DNA of 8,031 nt. It comes from Planctomycetales bacterium. GTDB taxonomy: Bacteria > Planctomycetota > Planctomycetia > Pirellulales > Thermoguttaceae. The stretch is taken from positions 1 to 8,031 of the forward strand of contig SKZG01000062.1 of assembly GCA_007127495.1 (NCBI GenBank), written 5' to 3'. Within the stretch, counting starts at the first letter, position 1; the number at the start of each line of letters is the position of its first letter. Positions 1 to 5,955 of the stretch are shown one piece after another. The position numbers were made by a program, and so were the translations under genes. The notes beneath the pieces were generated by a model. The model ran no database searches and was not told where the DNA came from. It saw only the letters and a list, made by a program, of their open reading frames with translations.

Positions 1-143
1 GGCTGATCAATCGCTATGCCGACGTTCGGCGACAGGTCACGTACTACGATCGCTTCATCGCTTCTTTCCGGTTTTTCGCCAAATGGCGTATCGTTCCGTT
101 TGACGACGCTGCTGCCGCGCGGTTTCAGGAATTGCGATTGTGA
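1..143 (+). pseudogene. VapC-like PIN-domain toxin, C-terminal part missing, 5' end outside window
   Basis: Reading from base 3 in frame gives about 46 residues ending at the TGA at 141-143. The stretch includes LINRYADVRRQVTYYDRF, then FRFFAKWRIVPFDDAAAARF and ELRL. This resembles the middle of a VapC (PIN-domain ribonuclease) subfamily in which a 'Y-x-R-L...F...W.I.PFD..AA..F..LR' segment is followed by a conserved RIGT-x-D-L-x-IA acidic active-site segment and a further 30 or so residues. Here the protein stops right after the LR, so the usual C-terminal catalytic aspartate region is absent. The gene therefore looks broken or truncated, although its start lies outside the window. VapC proteins cleave RNA and are paired with a VapB antitoxin, which would be expected further upstream. 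The family call comes from remembered resemblance and is moderately sure. Confidence 0.5.
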
Positions 144-173
144 TCGACCTCGACTGGCCGTTGAAGCGGCATC

Positions 174-239
174 AAGCGGTGTTCGCCGGTTCACGACGTG
201 CCGCTGGTCACGCCGGACACCCGCATCGTCGGCCGCTGA
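174..239 (+). pseudogene. Possible second PIN-domain C-terminal remnant
   Basis: In the same frame as the truncated VapC-like gene, after two stops, the bases encode VHDVPLVTPDTRIVGR and then TGA (237-239). The pattern 'hydrophobic-H-x-[VL]-PLVT-x-D-x-RI' is typical of the end of the last beta-alpha unit in PIN-domain toxins. It is of a different subtype from the piece before it, so this could be the tail of a second, decayed VapC or a recombined fragment. The piece is very short and chance resemblance cannot be excluded. Confidence 0.25.
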
Positions 240-445
240 GCGGGCGACCATCTGCGGGCACGCGGCAAGACGTTAAGGCAAAACACGGCTGGGGGCTGGG
301 GGTAGACTTCTGACTTCTGGCTTCCGGCTTCCTTGGTCATTTGGCTTTCGACATTCAACTTTTTGGGTGTCAATTTTCCCGTTTTCCACATTCGCCCCCC
401 CAGGTCTACGGTTGGCTGCTTTTCCCACCGCGTCAGCGCGCTTCA

Positions 446-462
446 CTAGCAACTAGCAACTA
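446..462. repeat. Tandem 7-mer CTAGCAA, about 2.4 copies
   Basis: CTAGCAA occurs at 446-452 and 453-459, followed by CTA at 460-462. It is a short simple tandem repeat in non-coding DNA with no known role. Confidence 0.7.
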
Positions 463-535
463 AGACGTATACTTATGTACACGTGCCCAATACTACCAAA
501 TCCCACGCAGGATTGCAAGACGGAAAGAGAGCCGG

Positions 536-563
536 GGTGCTAGGTGCTAGGTGCTAGGCGATA
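536..563. repeat. Tandem 7-mer GGTGCTA, three copies plus one variant
   Basis: GGTGCTA is found at 536-542, 543-549 and 550-556, followed by the variant GGCGATA at 557-563. It is a short tandem repeat of the type that can vary in copy number by slippage. Confidence 0.75.
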
Positions 564-577
564 GGGGATGGGGCACG

Positions 578-605
578 ATCAGCCGCCACGCGCTAGCGTC
601 CGGTT
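578..605 (+). repeat. 28-bp direct repeat, copy 1
   Basis: This 28-mer begins ATCAGCCGCCACGCG and ends GTCCGGTT. It is repeated without mismatch at 666-693. It contains the 8-bp palindrome CGCTAGCG. Confidence 0.8.
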
Positions 606-639
606 AGCGCCGGGCTGGCTGGCGCGGACGGAACCCAAC

Positions 640-666
640 CACGGAAGACACGGAATACACGGAACA
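640..666. repeat. Tandem 9-mer CACGGAANA, three copies
   Basis: CACGGAAGA (640-648), CACGGAATA (649-657) and CACGGAACA (658-666) follow one another directly, between the two copies of the 28-mer. The function is unknown. Confidence 0.75.
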
Positions 667-693
667 TCAGCCGCCACGCGCTAGCGTCCGGTT
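666..693 (+). repeat. 28-bp direct repeat, copy 2
   Basis: This is an exact copy of the 28-mer at 578-605, in the same orientation and 88 bp further on. Confidence 0.8.
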
Positions 694-748
694 TTCGTTA
701 TCCCCCATCAGAAACGTAAGGTGGGTGGTTCCGGCTGGCGTTTCCGGC

Positions 749-777
749 TTTTCGCCGAAGGCGATGTGCACCGTAGC
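749..777 (+). repeat. 29-bp direct repeat, copy 1
   Basis: This 29-mer starts TTTTCGCCGAAGGCGATG and is repeated at 819-847 with two substitutions (G to A both times). It includes a small hairpin, TCGCC-GAA-GGCGA. Confidence 0.75.
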
Positions 778-796
778 CTGGGGTAATCACCCCAGG
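777..796. repeat. Perfect hairpin, 8-bp stem and 4-nt loop
   Basis: CCTGGGGT (777-784) and ACCCCAGG (789-796) are perfect inverted repeats around the loop AATC. There is no T-run after it on either strand, so it does not look like an ordinary intrinsic terminator. It lies between the two copies of the 29-mer, as part of the repeat mosaic. Confidence 0.75.
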
Positions 797-818
797 AACG
801 CGTGTCGCACCCGCCCGA

Positions 819-847
819 TTTTCGCCGAAGGCGATATGCACCATAGC
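819..847 (+). repeat. 29-bp direct repeat, copy 2
   Basis: This is the second copy of the 29-mer at 749-777. Its last bases (TAGC) are also the first bases of the 47-mer that begins at 844, so the two repeats share a junction here. Confidence 0.75.
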
Positions 848-890
848 TGGCCAGTCATTGATCCGGCCGGGGCGAGCCCGGCGGGGAAGG
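844..890 (+). repeat. 47-bp direct repeat, copy 1
   Basis: This 47-mer begins TAGCTGGCCAGTCATTGATC and continues through a GC-rich block that ends CGGGGAAGG. It matches 913-959 at 46 of 47 positions. Confidence 0.85.
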
Positions 891-912
891 GTGGAGGGCG
901 TGGCCGGGCGGG

Positions 913-959
913 TAGCTGGCCAGTCATCGATCCGGCCGGGGCGAGCCCGGCGGGGAAGG
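913..959 (+). repeat. 47-bp direct repeat, copy 2
   Basis: This matches the copy at 844-890 except for one T-to-C change, with a period of 69 bp. A decayed third copy starts TAGCCGGCCGGTCATCTATC at 1011 and runs up to the XylR-like gene's stop codon. Confidence 0.85.
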
Positions 960-1034
960 ATCGATGGGGGATGGGGAATGGGGCACTCCGTACTCCGCCC
1001 CGGGGCGCGGTAGCCGGCCGGTCATCTATCCCGC

Positions 1035-2240
1035 TCACGGCAGGGAGTTCTGACGCGCGGTGCGGCGGAAGGTCATGGGCGATTGGCCGGTGGAACGGCG
1101 GAAGACGACGCACAGGCGGGCGACGTTCGCAAAGCCGCAGGCGTTGGCCACCTGCTGCAGCTTGACGGCCTGCGGGCGCCGGAGCAGTTCCTTCGCCCGC
1201 TCGATCCGCAGCCGGCATAGGTAATCGTGCGGCGAGCAGCCGAGCGTACGGCGGAACCGCTGCTCCAGCCGGCGGCGCGAAACGTCGACGTGCTCGGCCA
1301 CCTGCTCGATGCCGATCGGCTCGTCGAGGTGCTCGCGCATGTAGTGGATCGCCGCGGCCACGTGCGGCTGCTCGATGAGGATCCAATCGGTCGATTGCCG
1401 CGCAACCACACCCTCGGGCTCGATGAGCACTTCGGCAGCTTCGGGCGTGCGGCCGCACATCAGCGCGTCGAGCATGGCGGCCGCCTCGTAGCCGTTGCGG
1501 CGGGCGTTGCGGGCGATGCTGCTGAGCGTGGGGTGGGAGAACTCGCAAATGCTCGGATCGTTGTCCACGCCAATCACCGCCACGTCCTTCGGCACGTCCA
1601 GCCCCAGCAGCCGGCACTCGTCTATCACCACCCGCGCACGGTAATCGTGGACGGCCATCAGGCCGACCGGGGGCTGGAGGCTGCGGAGCCATTGTTCGAG
1701 CGGCCCGAGGCGCTGCCGCCAGGTGGCGCGGGGGTTGCGCACGCGGGGCGCCTGGAGCACGTCGCAGGGGACGCCGGCCTTTCGGGCCACCTGCTGGAAC
1801 CCTTCCGCCCGCCGTACCGAGTAGCTCACCCCCGCCGTGCCGTAATAGGCCAGGCGGCGGAAGCCTCGCTCCAGCAGATGCTCGGCGGCGAGGCGGCCGA
1901 CCGCGCGATGGTCGGTCATCACGCGCGGCACGGCCGATTTCCGCAACGCGCCGCCGAAGTTGACCACCGGGATCGGTAGCGCGGCGGCCAAGCGGGCCTC
2001 GGCCGGGCGACTCAGCGCGGCGATCGCGCCGTCGCCCTGCCAGTCAGCCAGGCTGTACAGGTTCAAGGCGAGTTCACCGGCGCCGCTGAGGGTGGGCGGA
2101 CTGGTTAAAATCGCCCAACCGCCATGCTGCTCAGCGTATTCGGCCACGCCGGAGGTGAACTGCGCCATCCACGGCACGGCCACCGGGTACAGCAGCGCCA
2201 CCTGCCGCTTCTTCGACTGCCGCGAACGTTTCTTCTTCAT
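1035..2240 (-). CDS. XylR-like transcriptional regulator (LacI-type sensor domain plus AraC-type HTH)
   Basis: This 401-residue protein has the E. coli XylR architecture and length (about 390 residues). Residues 12-280 look like a periplasmic-binding/LacI-type sugar-sensing domain: PVVNFGGAL at 91-99, TDHRAVGRLAAEHLLERGFR at 109-128, and DVAVIGVDNDP at 219-229. Residues about 292-393 form an AraC-type double helix-turn-helix: EPIGIEQVAEHVDVSRRRLE at 307-326, and a second unit around LQQVANACGF at 361-370 ending GQSPMTFRR. It is expected to be a ligand-responsive DNA-binding regulator in the cytoplasm. The ligand is unknown, and no xylose genes are present. I chose the ATG at 2240 because the domain begins there and the upstream gene stops 14 bp before it. 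The longer open frame upstream only overlaps that gene and lacks domain sense. The ribosome site is weak. The close spacing suggests co-transcription with the UroD-like gene, its likely target. Confidence 0.9.
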   Translation of the reverse strand: MKKKRSRQSKKRQVALLYPVAVPWMAQFTSGVAEYAEQHGGWAILTSPPTLSGAGELALNLYSLADWQGDGAIAALSRPAEARLAAALPIPVVNFGGALRKSAVPRVMTDHRAVGRLAAEHLLERGFRRLAYYGTAGVSYSVRRAEGFQQVARKAGVPCDVLQAPRVRNPRATWRQRLGPLEQWLRSLQPPVGLMAVHDYRARVVIDECRLLGLDVPKDVAVIGVDNDPSICEFSHPTLSSIARNARRNGYEAAAMLDALMCGRTPEAAEVLIEPEGVVARQSTDWILIEQPHVAAAIHYMREHLDEPIGIEQVAEHVDVSRRRLEQRFRRTLGCSPHDYLCRLRIERAKELLRRPQAVKLQQVANACGFANVARLCVVFRRSTGQSPMTFRRTARQNSLP

Positions 2241-2254
2241 GCGTACGCGCCCCG

Positions 2255-3352
2255 TTACGGGTTTTCTTGCGCGGCATACTCGCCGCGCAACTGCTCCACC
2301 TCCTCGAACAGGGCCGCCACCTGATCGTCGGTCACCTGGTCGTCCATGTTGATGCAGCACACGCCGGTGAGGTACGGGCAGGCCGAGTCGTGGACCAGGC
2401 GGCGGACGGTTCGGCGGATTTCGTCGGGCGTTTGCTTGGCGATTTCCACCGGGCTGTAGCGGATGTTCAGGAACGTGTCGGGCAGGTGGCGGCGTAGCGT
2501 TCGCAGGTCGCCGGGCCAGCCGACGTCCAAAAAGTCCAAATGCGGCACCTTGGCAAACGATTCCGCGTACCGGTGGGGGTCCGCCCCGCAATAGTGGATG
2601 CCGAACGGGCGCCGCCGCCGGCTCCACTCGGCGTCGAACGGCAACAAGAACCGTTCGTAGTCGTTCGTTGAAATCATCACGTGGGAACATTCGCTGTGCA
2701 GGTAGACCGGCTTCGGAATGTGCCGCAGGGTGCGGTTGACGCTAATCGACGACGAGCCGGTCCGCCGCTCGATGAACGTGGTGAACCGGTCCTGCACTTC
2801 GGCCAGTGCGGCGAAGAATCCGGCGGCTTCGTCGGGCCGATCCATCAGGTCCATGAGGATGGTCTGCCCGCGAACGTCGAGCGCGTGGTTGAGAATGCCG
2901 CCGAAGTTCACGTCGCCCACCACGTACCCGCACCGCGCCTCCAGCGCGTCCACGAGCTTCCGGAGCCGCTCGAAGGCGGGGGAGGCAAAGGCCCGTTCCG
3001 GTTCGAGCCGGAGCGTTGCGGCATTTGCGGGCACGACCTCGGGCGGCTTGGCCTCGCTGTAGCGGACCGTGCATCCGAGCATTTCGGCGATCAGGAACCC
3101 GGCGGCCAAATGCACCGCGCCGGCGACCGGCAGGTTGGTGTGGTGGTCAGCGCCGAGGCCGAATCGGCCCCAGCGATCGTACAATGCCTGCTCCATCCGC
3201 CGCTCGACTTCCACCCGCCGCGCCGGGTGGAAGAAGTAATCTTCGTCGAAGGTGATGCCTTCGTGACGGTGCCACCATGCCGGGCCCAGAACGATATCGA
3301 CGGGCAACATGCCGTTCTGCAACGCGGCATTGCGGCGGAATGGGGAATTCAC
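2255..3352 (-). CDS. UroD/MtaA-superfamily protein (uroporphyrinogen decarboxylase-like, probable methyltransferase fold)
   Basis: This 365-residue protein belongs to the uroporphyrinogen decarboxylase superfamily, which includes HemE and the corrinoid methyltransferases MtaA, MtbA and CmuA. It carries GIHYCGADPHRY at 251-262, where H253-x-C255 matches the zinc-binding His-x-Cys of the MtaA branch. A distal cysteine pair (C332/C333, in GVCCINMDDQ) could supply the third ligand. HSECSHVMIS at 219-228 and the VGDVNFGG segment near 145-152 fit the barrel. These features favour a thiol- or methyl-transfer role over haem synthesis; the actual substrate is unknown. The start is taken as GTG at 3352 because a GGAG lies 5 nt upstream. 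The next ATG, at 3310, has no ribosome site. It is the first gene of a probable operon with the XylR-like regulator, which begins 14 bp after its stop, so its expression may respond to a sugar-like ligand. Confidence 0.8.
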   Translation of the reverse strand: MNSPFRRNAALQNGMLPVDIVLGPAWWHRHEGITFDEDYFFHPARRVEVERRMEQALYDRWGRFGLGADHHTNLPVAGAVHLAAGFLIAEMLGCTVRYSEAKPPEVVPANAATLRLEPERAFASPAFERLRKLVDALEARCGYVVGDVNFGGILNHALDVRGQTILMDLMDRPDEAAGFFAALAEVQDRFTTFIERRTGSSSISVNRTLRHIPKPVYLHSECSHVMISTNDYERFLLPFDAEWSRRRRPFGIHYCGADPHRYAESFAKVPHLDFLDVGWPGDLRTLRRHLPDTFLNIRYSPVEIAKQTPDEIRRTVRRLVHDSACPYLTGVCCINMDDQVTDDQVAALFEEVEQLRGEYAAQENP

Positions 3353-3357
3353 GGCTG

Positions 3358-3362
3358 CTCCG
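3358..3362 (-). promoter_or_regulatory. Ribosome binding site deciding the GTG start of the UroD-like gene
   Basis: On the minus strand CGGAG lies 5 nt before the GTG at 3352. The alternative ATG at 3310 has no purine-rich stretch before it, so the GTG start is preferred. Confidence 0.55.
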
Positions 3363-3403
3363 GGGGCTTGGGCGGATTATTCATCTATGTAGGGTGGGGC
3401 TAC

Positions 3404-3423
3404 GATGGACATTCTTGTCCGTC
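3404..3423. repeat. Hairpin, 8-bp stem with one wobble pair
   Basis: GATGGACA (3404-3411) and TGTCCGTC (3416-3423) pair around TTCT. There is one G-T wobble in the plus-strand sense, which is a mismatch in the minus-strand sense. It lies next to the 31-bp array and upstream of the UroD-like gene. Confidence 0.6.
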
Positions 3424-3429
3424 TTCGCT

Positions 3430-3584
3430 TGGACGGGCTAAAGCCCATCTTACGGAAGACGCGACGGGCTAATGCCCATCTTACGGAAAACGCGACGGGC
3501 TAATGCCCATCTTACGGAAAACGCGACGGGCTAATGCCCATCTTACGGAAAACGCGACGGGCTAATGCCGATCCCTACGGAAAG
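3430..3584. repeat. 31-bp tandem repeat, five copies
   Basis: Five head-to-tail 31-bp units run without spacers: 3430-3460, 3461-3491, 3492-3522, 3523-3553 and 3554-3584. The three inner copies are identical (starting GCGACGGGCTAATGCCCATC). The outer two have substitutions, as is common when arrays expand from the middle. Each unit contains a small inverted repeat, GGGC-TAAT-GCCC, or GGGCT-AA-AGCCC in the first copy; in the fifth the last stem base is changed. The unit is not a multiple of three and does not code. The array would lie in the leader or promoter region of the UroD-XylR operon. Confidence 0.95.
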
Positions 3585-3618
3585 GGCAGTCTTGGGCCGC
3601 GGCGAGTCTATCCAAGGA

Positions 3619-3646
3619 TTATAATGCTCCACCACTGAGCCCGCAA
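3619..3646 (-). promoter_or_regulatory. Possible promoter of the UroD-XylR operon
   Basis: On the minus strand a perfect TATAAT (3624 down to 3619) follows TTGCGG (3646 down to 3641) with a 16-bp spacer, in one of the few AT-rich spots of the region. If used, the transcript would carry the whole 31-bp repeat array in a leader of roughly 260 nt. The -35 match is poor, and sigma-factor preferences in this organism are unknown. Confidence 0.3.
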
Positions 3647-3819
3647 CAGGCGGCGCCGGGCCCCGCAGCGACGAGGAACGGGGGGGTAGTTGACGAAGCA
3701 GGTCGCAACCGGACGAAACAAATGGCTCTTTGCTGTTTCATGGCTCCATCAGCCGGAACTGGAAGACAGAGCGAAAACGAGGCGAACGGAACATCCCCCT
3801 CCTGCCCCTTTTTGCGACC

Positions 3820-4725
3820 TCAGGCCTGTTCGGCGTGGACAACCATCACGGGCAGCCCGGTTTCGCGGCGAACGTGCTCGGCTGCGGCGTCGAGTTCCGC
3901 GCGGGCGAGGGGACTTACATAGGGTTCGGCCGGGCGGCGGGCGACCGTGTGCAGTTGGACCAGCTTGATCTGCCCGCCGGCCGCAATGAGGTCCGTCAGC
4001 CGGCGGCTGTACGCCGCCAGTTCTGCGGCCGAGGGCGGCTGACCGTCCAGGCGCATCAGGAGCGTTTGGATGACGATCGGCCGCACTCGGGCGGCCTCGA
4101 GCAGGTTGCCCAGGATCGTCGAAAAAGGAACGTGCGACCGCGCGATGCGGCGGTAGCCGTCCTCGGTGCCGGCGTCGAGCTTCGCCCAAATCTCGCCGTT
4201 CGAGGCGTCGAGCACGGCCAGGCCGCGCCGAACTCGAGGGCGGTCCAGTAAGCTGGCGTTGGTAATGAGTACCAGCTTAACGTCGTCCAGCCCGTGCCGG
4301 CGGCGCACCTGGGCGCACACCTCGACGGCCTCGGCGAATTGCGGGCACAACGTCGGTTCGCCGTCGCCGCTGAGGGCGATGTCGTTCAGCCGCCGCAACG
4401 GCGGCGGGGTGGTCCCGAACCGCGGCCCTTCAAACAAACGGCCCGACTGAACCGCCGCGACCATCGCGTCGAGTTCCTCGGCCAACCGGGCAAGGTCGAT
4501 CGGGTCGGAGGCGTCGGGAAGGGGCGGGCTTTCCCGGTCGACCTGGCAATACACGCAACGGAAGTTACACGTCCGATCGCGGTTAAGATTCACGCCGATG
4601 GAAATCCCGCCCGCTCGCCGGCTGAGCACCGGGTACACGTACCGGTTTTCCGCAAAGCGGCGCGGATGCTCCTCGAACAGCGGCCGGGCACAGCCGGCGC
4701 CGGGCTTCGGCTTATCTGCGTTCAT
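3820..4725 (-). CDS. Radical SAM protein, COG0731-like
   Basis: This 301-residue protein has the radical SAM cluster motif C53-NFR-C57-VY-C60 (CX3CX2C), which holds a 4Fe-4S cluster used to cleave S-adenosylmethionine. DIALSGDGEPTL at 115-126 is the GGEP-type SAM-binding segment in the form seen in this family. LVLITNASLL (151-160) and IWAKLDAGTEDGYRRI (179-194) continue the partial barrel. The pattern matches the bacterial COG0731 group, distantly related to the TYW1 wyosine tRNA enzymes. The bacterial members have no firmly established reaction, so I name only the class. The start is the ATG at 4725; no good ribosome site is seen, but the N-terminal FEEHPRRFAENRYVYPVLSR segment is typical for the family. 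It is separated from ilvC by 148 bp containing a palindromic element, so it may have its own promoter. Confidence 0.88.
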   Translation of the reverse strand: MNADKPKPGAGCARPLFEEHPRRFAENRYVYPVLSRRAGGISIGVNLNRDRTCNFRCVYCQVDRESPPLPDASDPIDLARLAEELDAMVAAVQSGRLFEGPRFGTTPPPLRRLNDIALSGDGEPTLCPQFAEAVEVCAQVRRRHGLDDVKLVLITNASLLDRPRVRRGLAVLDASNGEIWAKLDAGTEDGYRRIARSHVPFSTILGNLLEAARVRPIVIQTLLMRLDGQPPSAAELAAYSRRLTDLIAAGGQIKLVQLHTVARRPAEPYVSPLARAELDAAAEHVRRETGLPVMVVHAEQA

Positions 4726-4731
4726 GAGAAA

Positions 4732-4740
4732 CTGTGGCAG
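4732..4740 (+). repeat. Target-site duplication of element copy 1, left side
   Basis: CTGTGGCAG at 4732-4740 recurs at 4840-4848, exactly bracketing the 100-bp element. Whether it counts as 8 or 9 bp depends on whether the base at 4740 is assigned to the element. Confidence 0.6.
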
Positions 4741-4839
4741 GCTCTTCCGTTTCTAGGTGCAGACAGCCTTGGTTTCAAGGACGGCACACGGCGTGTGCCT
4801 ACTACATTAGCGTGGCCTGCACCTAGAAACGGAAGAGCC
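4740..4839 (-). mobile_element. 100-bp palindromic MITE-like element, copy 1
   Basis: A perfect 23-bp inverted repeat forms the ends (4740-4762 and 4817-4839, outer bases GGCTCTTCCG). A second hairpin lies inside: GGCACAC at 4783-4789 and GTGTGCC at 4793-4799 around GGC. In reverse complement it aligns without gaps to 6498-6597 with 85 of 100 identities. It is flanked by the direct repeat CTGTGGCAG. It has no coding capacity, so it must be moved in trans. The GGCTCTTCC ends and 8-9 bp duplication resemble ISL3-family elements. It lies between the ilvC stop and the radical SAM start. Confidence 0.8.
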
Positions 4840-4848
4840 CTGTGGCAG
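4840..4848 (+). repeat. Target-site duplication of element copy 1, right side
   Basis: This is the second copy of CTGTGGCAG, immediately after the right end of the element. Confidence 0.6.
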
Positions 4849-4873
4849 GGACCGGTTCCCGATCCGTGACGTC

Positions 4874-5881
4874 TCACTCGACCTCTTTGGCGTCGATCCA
4901 CGACATCAACCCGCGAAGCTCTTTACCGACCCGCTCGACGGCATGTTCTCGCTCGCGGCGGCGCAGGGCCTTGAAGCACGGAGCGTTGGCCTTGTTTTCG
5001 AGTATCCACTCGCGTGCGAAGCTTCCGTTGCGCACTTCCTCGAGAATGCGTTTCATTTCGGCTCGGGTTTCGTCGGTCACGAGTCGCGGCCCGCGGGTGT
5101 AGTCGCCGTATTCGGCGGTATTCGAGATGCTGTACCGCATGTAGTCCAGCCCGCCCTGATAAATCAGGTCGACGATGAGTTTGACCTCGTGGACGCACTC
5201 GAAGTATGCCATTTCGGGCTGGTAGCCGGCCTCGACGAGGGTGTCGAACCCGGCCTTGATCAGCGCGCTGAGCCCGCCGCACAGCACGACCTGCTCGCCG
5301 AACAGGTCGGTTTCGGTCTCTTCGGCGAAGGTGGTTTCGATCACCCCGGCCCGTGTTCCGCCGATGCCCTTGGCATAGGCCAGGCCGAGGGCCCGCTCCC
5401 GGTCGCCGGCGTTGGCGCCAAGGCCGATCAGGCAGGGGACACCGGCCCCGCGGACGTACTCGGCCCGGACAAGGTGGCCGGGTCCCTTGGGTGCGATCAA
5501 GATCACAGCCACGCCCTTGGGCACATCGAACTGGCCGTAGTGGACGTTGAACCCGTGCGAGCAAACAATCACGTTGCCCGGCGCGAGGTTCGGGCGGATT
5601 TGATCGCGGAAGATGTCGGCCTGGAGTTCGTCGGGCAGCAGGATGGTCACGAGGTCGGCCTGCTGCACGGCCTCTTCGGTGGAAAGCGGCGTGAAGCCGT
5701 CTGCAACGGCCTTTTCGTAATTGGCCGTGCCCGGCAGTTCGGCCACGATCACATTGCAGCCGCTGTCGCGCAGGTTCTGCGCGTGACCATGCCCCTGGGA
5801 ACCGTAGCCCAAAATGGCAATGGTCTTCTCCTTCAGCAGCGAAATGTCGGCGTCTTTGTCGTAATAGATGGTTGCGGGCAT
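4874..5881 (-). CDS. ilvC: Ketol-acid reductoisomerase (class I)
   Basis: IlvC converts 2-acetolactate or 2-aceto-2-hydroxybutyrate to the dihydroxy acids of valine/leucine and isoleucine synthesis, using Mg2+ and NAD(P)H. The product is 335 residues, normal for the short class I. The nucleotide-binding GYGSQG is at 25-30. Catalytic and metal residues are present: H109 (CSHGFN), K132 (APKGPGH), D192 and E196 (ETDLFGEQ), E228 and E232 (FECVHE), S253 ([11 protein letters not shown]). In the cofactor loop, residues 46-52 read VAELPGT where most NADPH enzymes have VGLRPGS: a glutamate appears and the phosphate-binding arginine is gone. The start is the ATG at 5881, because AGGAG lies 8 nt before it; the in-frame GTG at 5890 overlaps that site. 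It lies 74 bp downstream of ilvN, probably in one operon. Confidence 0.97.
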   Translation of the reverse strand: MPATIYYDKDADISLLKEKTIAILGYGSQGHGHAQNLRDSGCNVIVAELPGTANYEKAVADGFTPLSTEEAVQQADLVTILLPDELQADIFRDQIRPNLAPGNVIVCSHGFNVHYGQFDVPKGVAVILIAPKGPGHLVRAEYVRGAGVPCLIGLGANAGDRERALGLAYAKGIGGTRAGVIETTFAEETETDLFGEQVVLCGGLSALIKAGFDTLVEAGYQPEMAYFECVHEVKLIVDLIYQGGLDYMRYSISNTAEYGDYTRGPRLVTDETRAEMKRILEEVRNGSFAREWILENKANAPCFKALRRREREHAVERVGKELRGLMSWIDAKEVE

Positions 5882-5889
5882 TGGGGGCA

Positions 5890-5894
5890 CTCCT
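5890..5894 (-). promoter_or_regulatory. Ribosome binding site of ilvC
   Basis: AGGAG on the minus strand lies 8 nt before the ATG at 5881. It decides against the in-frame GTG at 5888-5890, which overlaps it. Confidence 0.75.
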
Positions 5895-5955
5895 GATGTT
5901 TTTGCTGACGGGAAACTAAGTTGAATGTGCAGTCCGGGGCGAGGCCGGGAAAGGC

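Larger units (their letters stand above)
240..1034. other. Gene-free repeat-rich intergenic region
   Basis: No convincing coding sequence is visible on either strand. The stretch holds pyrimidine-rich near-repeats (about 300-335), tandem 7-mers (446-462 and 536-563), tandem 9-mers (640-666), a duplicated 28-mer, a duplicated 29-mer, a duplicated 47-mer with a decayed third copy, and a hairpin at 777-796. It separates the plus-strand PIN remnant from the 3' end of the minus-strand XylR-like gene. No obvious terminator with a T-run is seen. Confidence 0.7.
3353..3819. other. Gene-free region with tandem repeats between the radical SAM and UroD-like genes
   Basis: This stretch has no convincing gene. 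From the low end it holds the ribosome site of the UroD-like gene, a hairpin at 3404-3423, the 31-bp tandem repeat array at 3430-3584 and a possible promoter near 3619-3646. Nothing recognisable is seen in 3650-3819. It would contain the 3' end of the radical SAM transcript and the promoter and leader of the UroD-XylR operon. Confidence 0.65.

Noticed and set aside
16..276. 86-residue plus-strand frame at the left end
   Set aside because: It is out of frame with the PIN-domain-like translation and shows no family resemblance.
787..1692. 301-residue minus-strand frame across the end of the regulator and the repeats
   Set aside because: Its translation is arginine/proline/alanine-rich low complexity, it shadows the regulator, and it runs through the non-coding repeats.
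1227..1979. 250-residue plus-strand open frame opposite the XylR-like gene
   Set aside because: It shows no domain or family resemblance and lies antisense to a clear regulator; long antisense frames are expected at this GC content.
2241..2690. 150-residue N-terminal extension of the XylR-like frame
   Set aside because: The extension overlaps the UroD-like gene in another frame and is low-complexity R/P/G-rich. Family length and domain start favour the ATG at 2240.
2681..3472. 263-residue plus-strand frame opposite the UroD-like gene
   Set aside because: It is antisense to a gene with clear family motifs, and it ends by reading into the 31-bp tandem repeats.
3430..3584. CRISPR array
   Set aside because: The 31-bp units follow one another directly, with no unique spacers between them and no cas genes nearby.
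4740..4839. Simple bidirectional transcription terminator after ilvC
   Set aside because: The hairpin lacks T-runs at either side, and a second copy with different flanking duplications fits an inserted element better; a secondary terminator effect remains possible.
4943..5896. 317-residue plus-strand open frame opposite ilvC
   Set aside because: It is the mirror of a highly conserved gene in GC-rich DNA, has no recognisable domain, and ilvC with its ribosome site fully explains the region.
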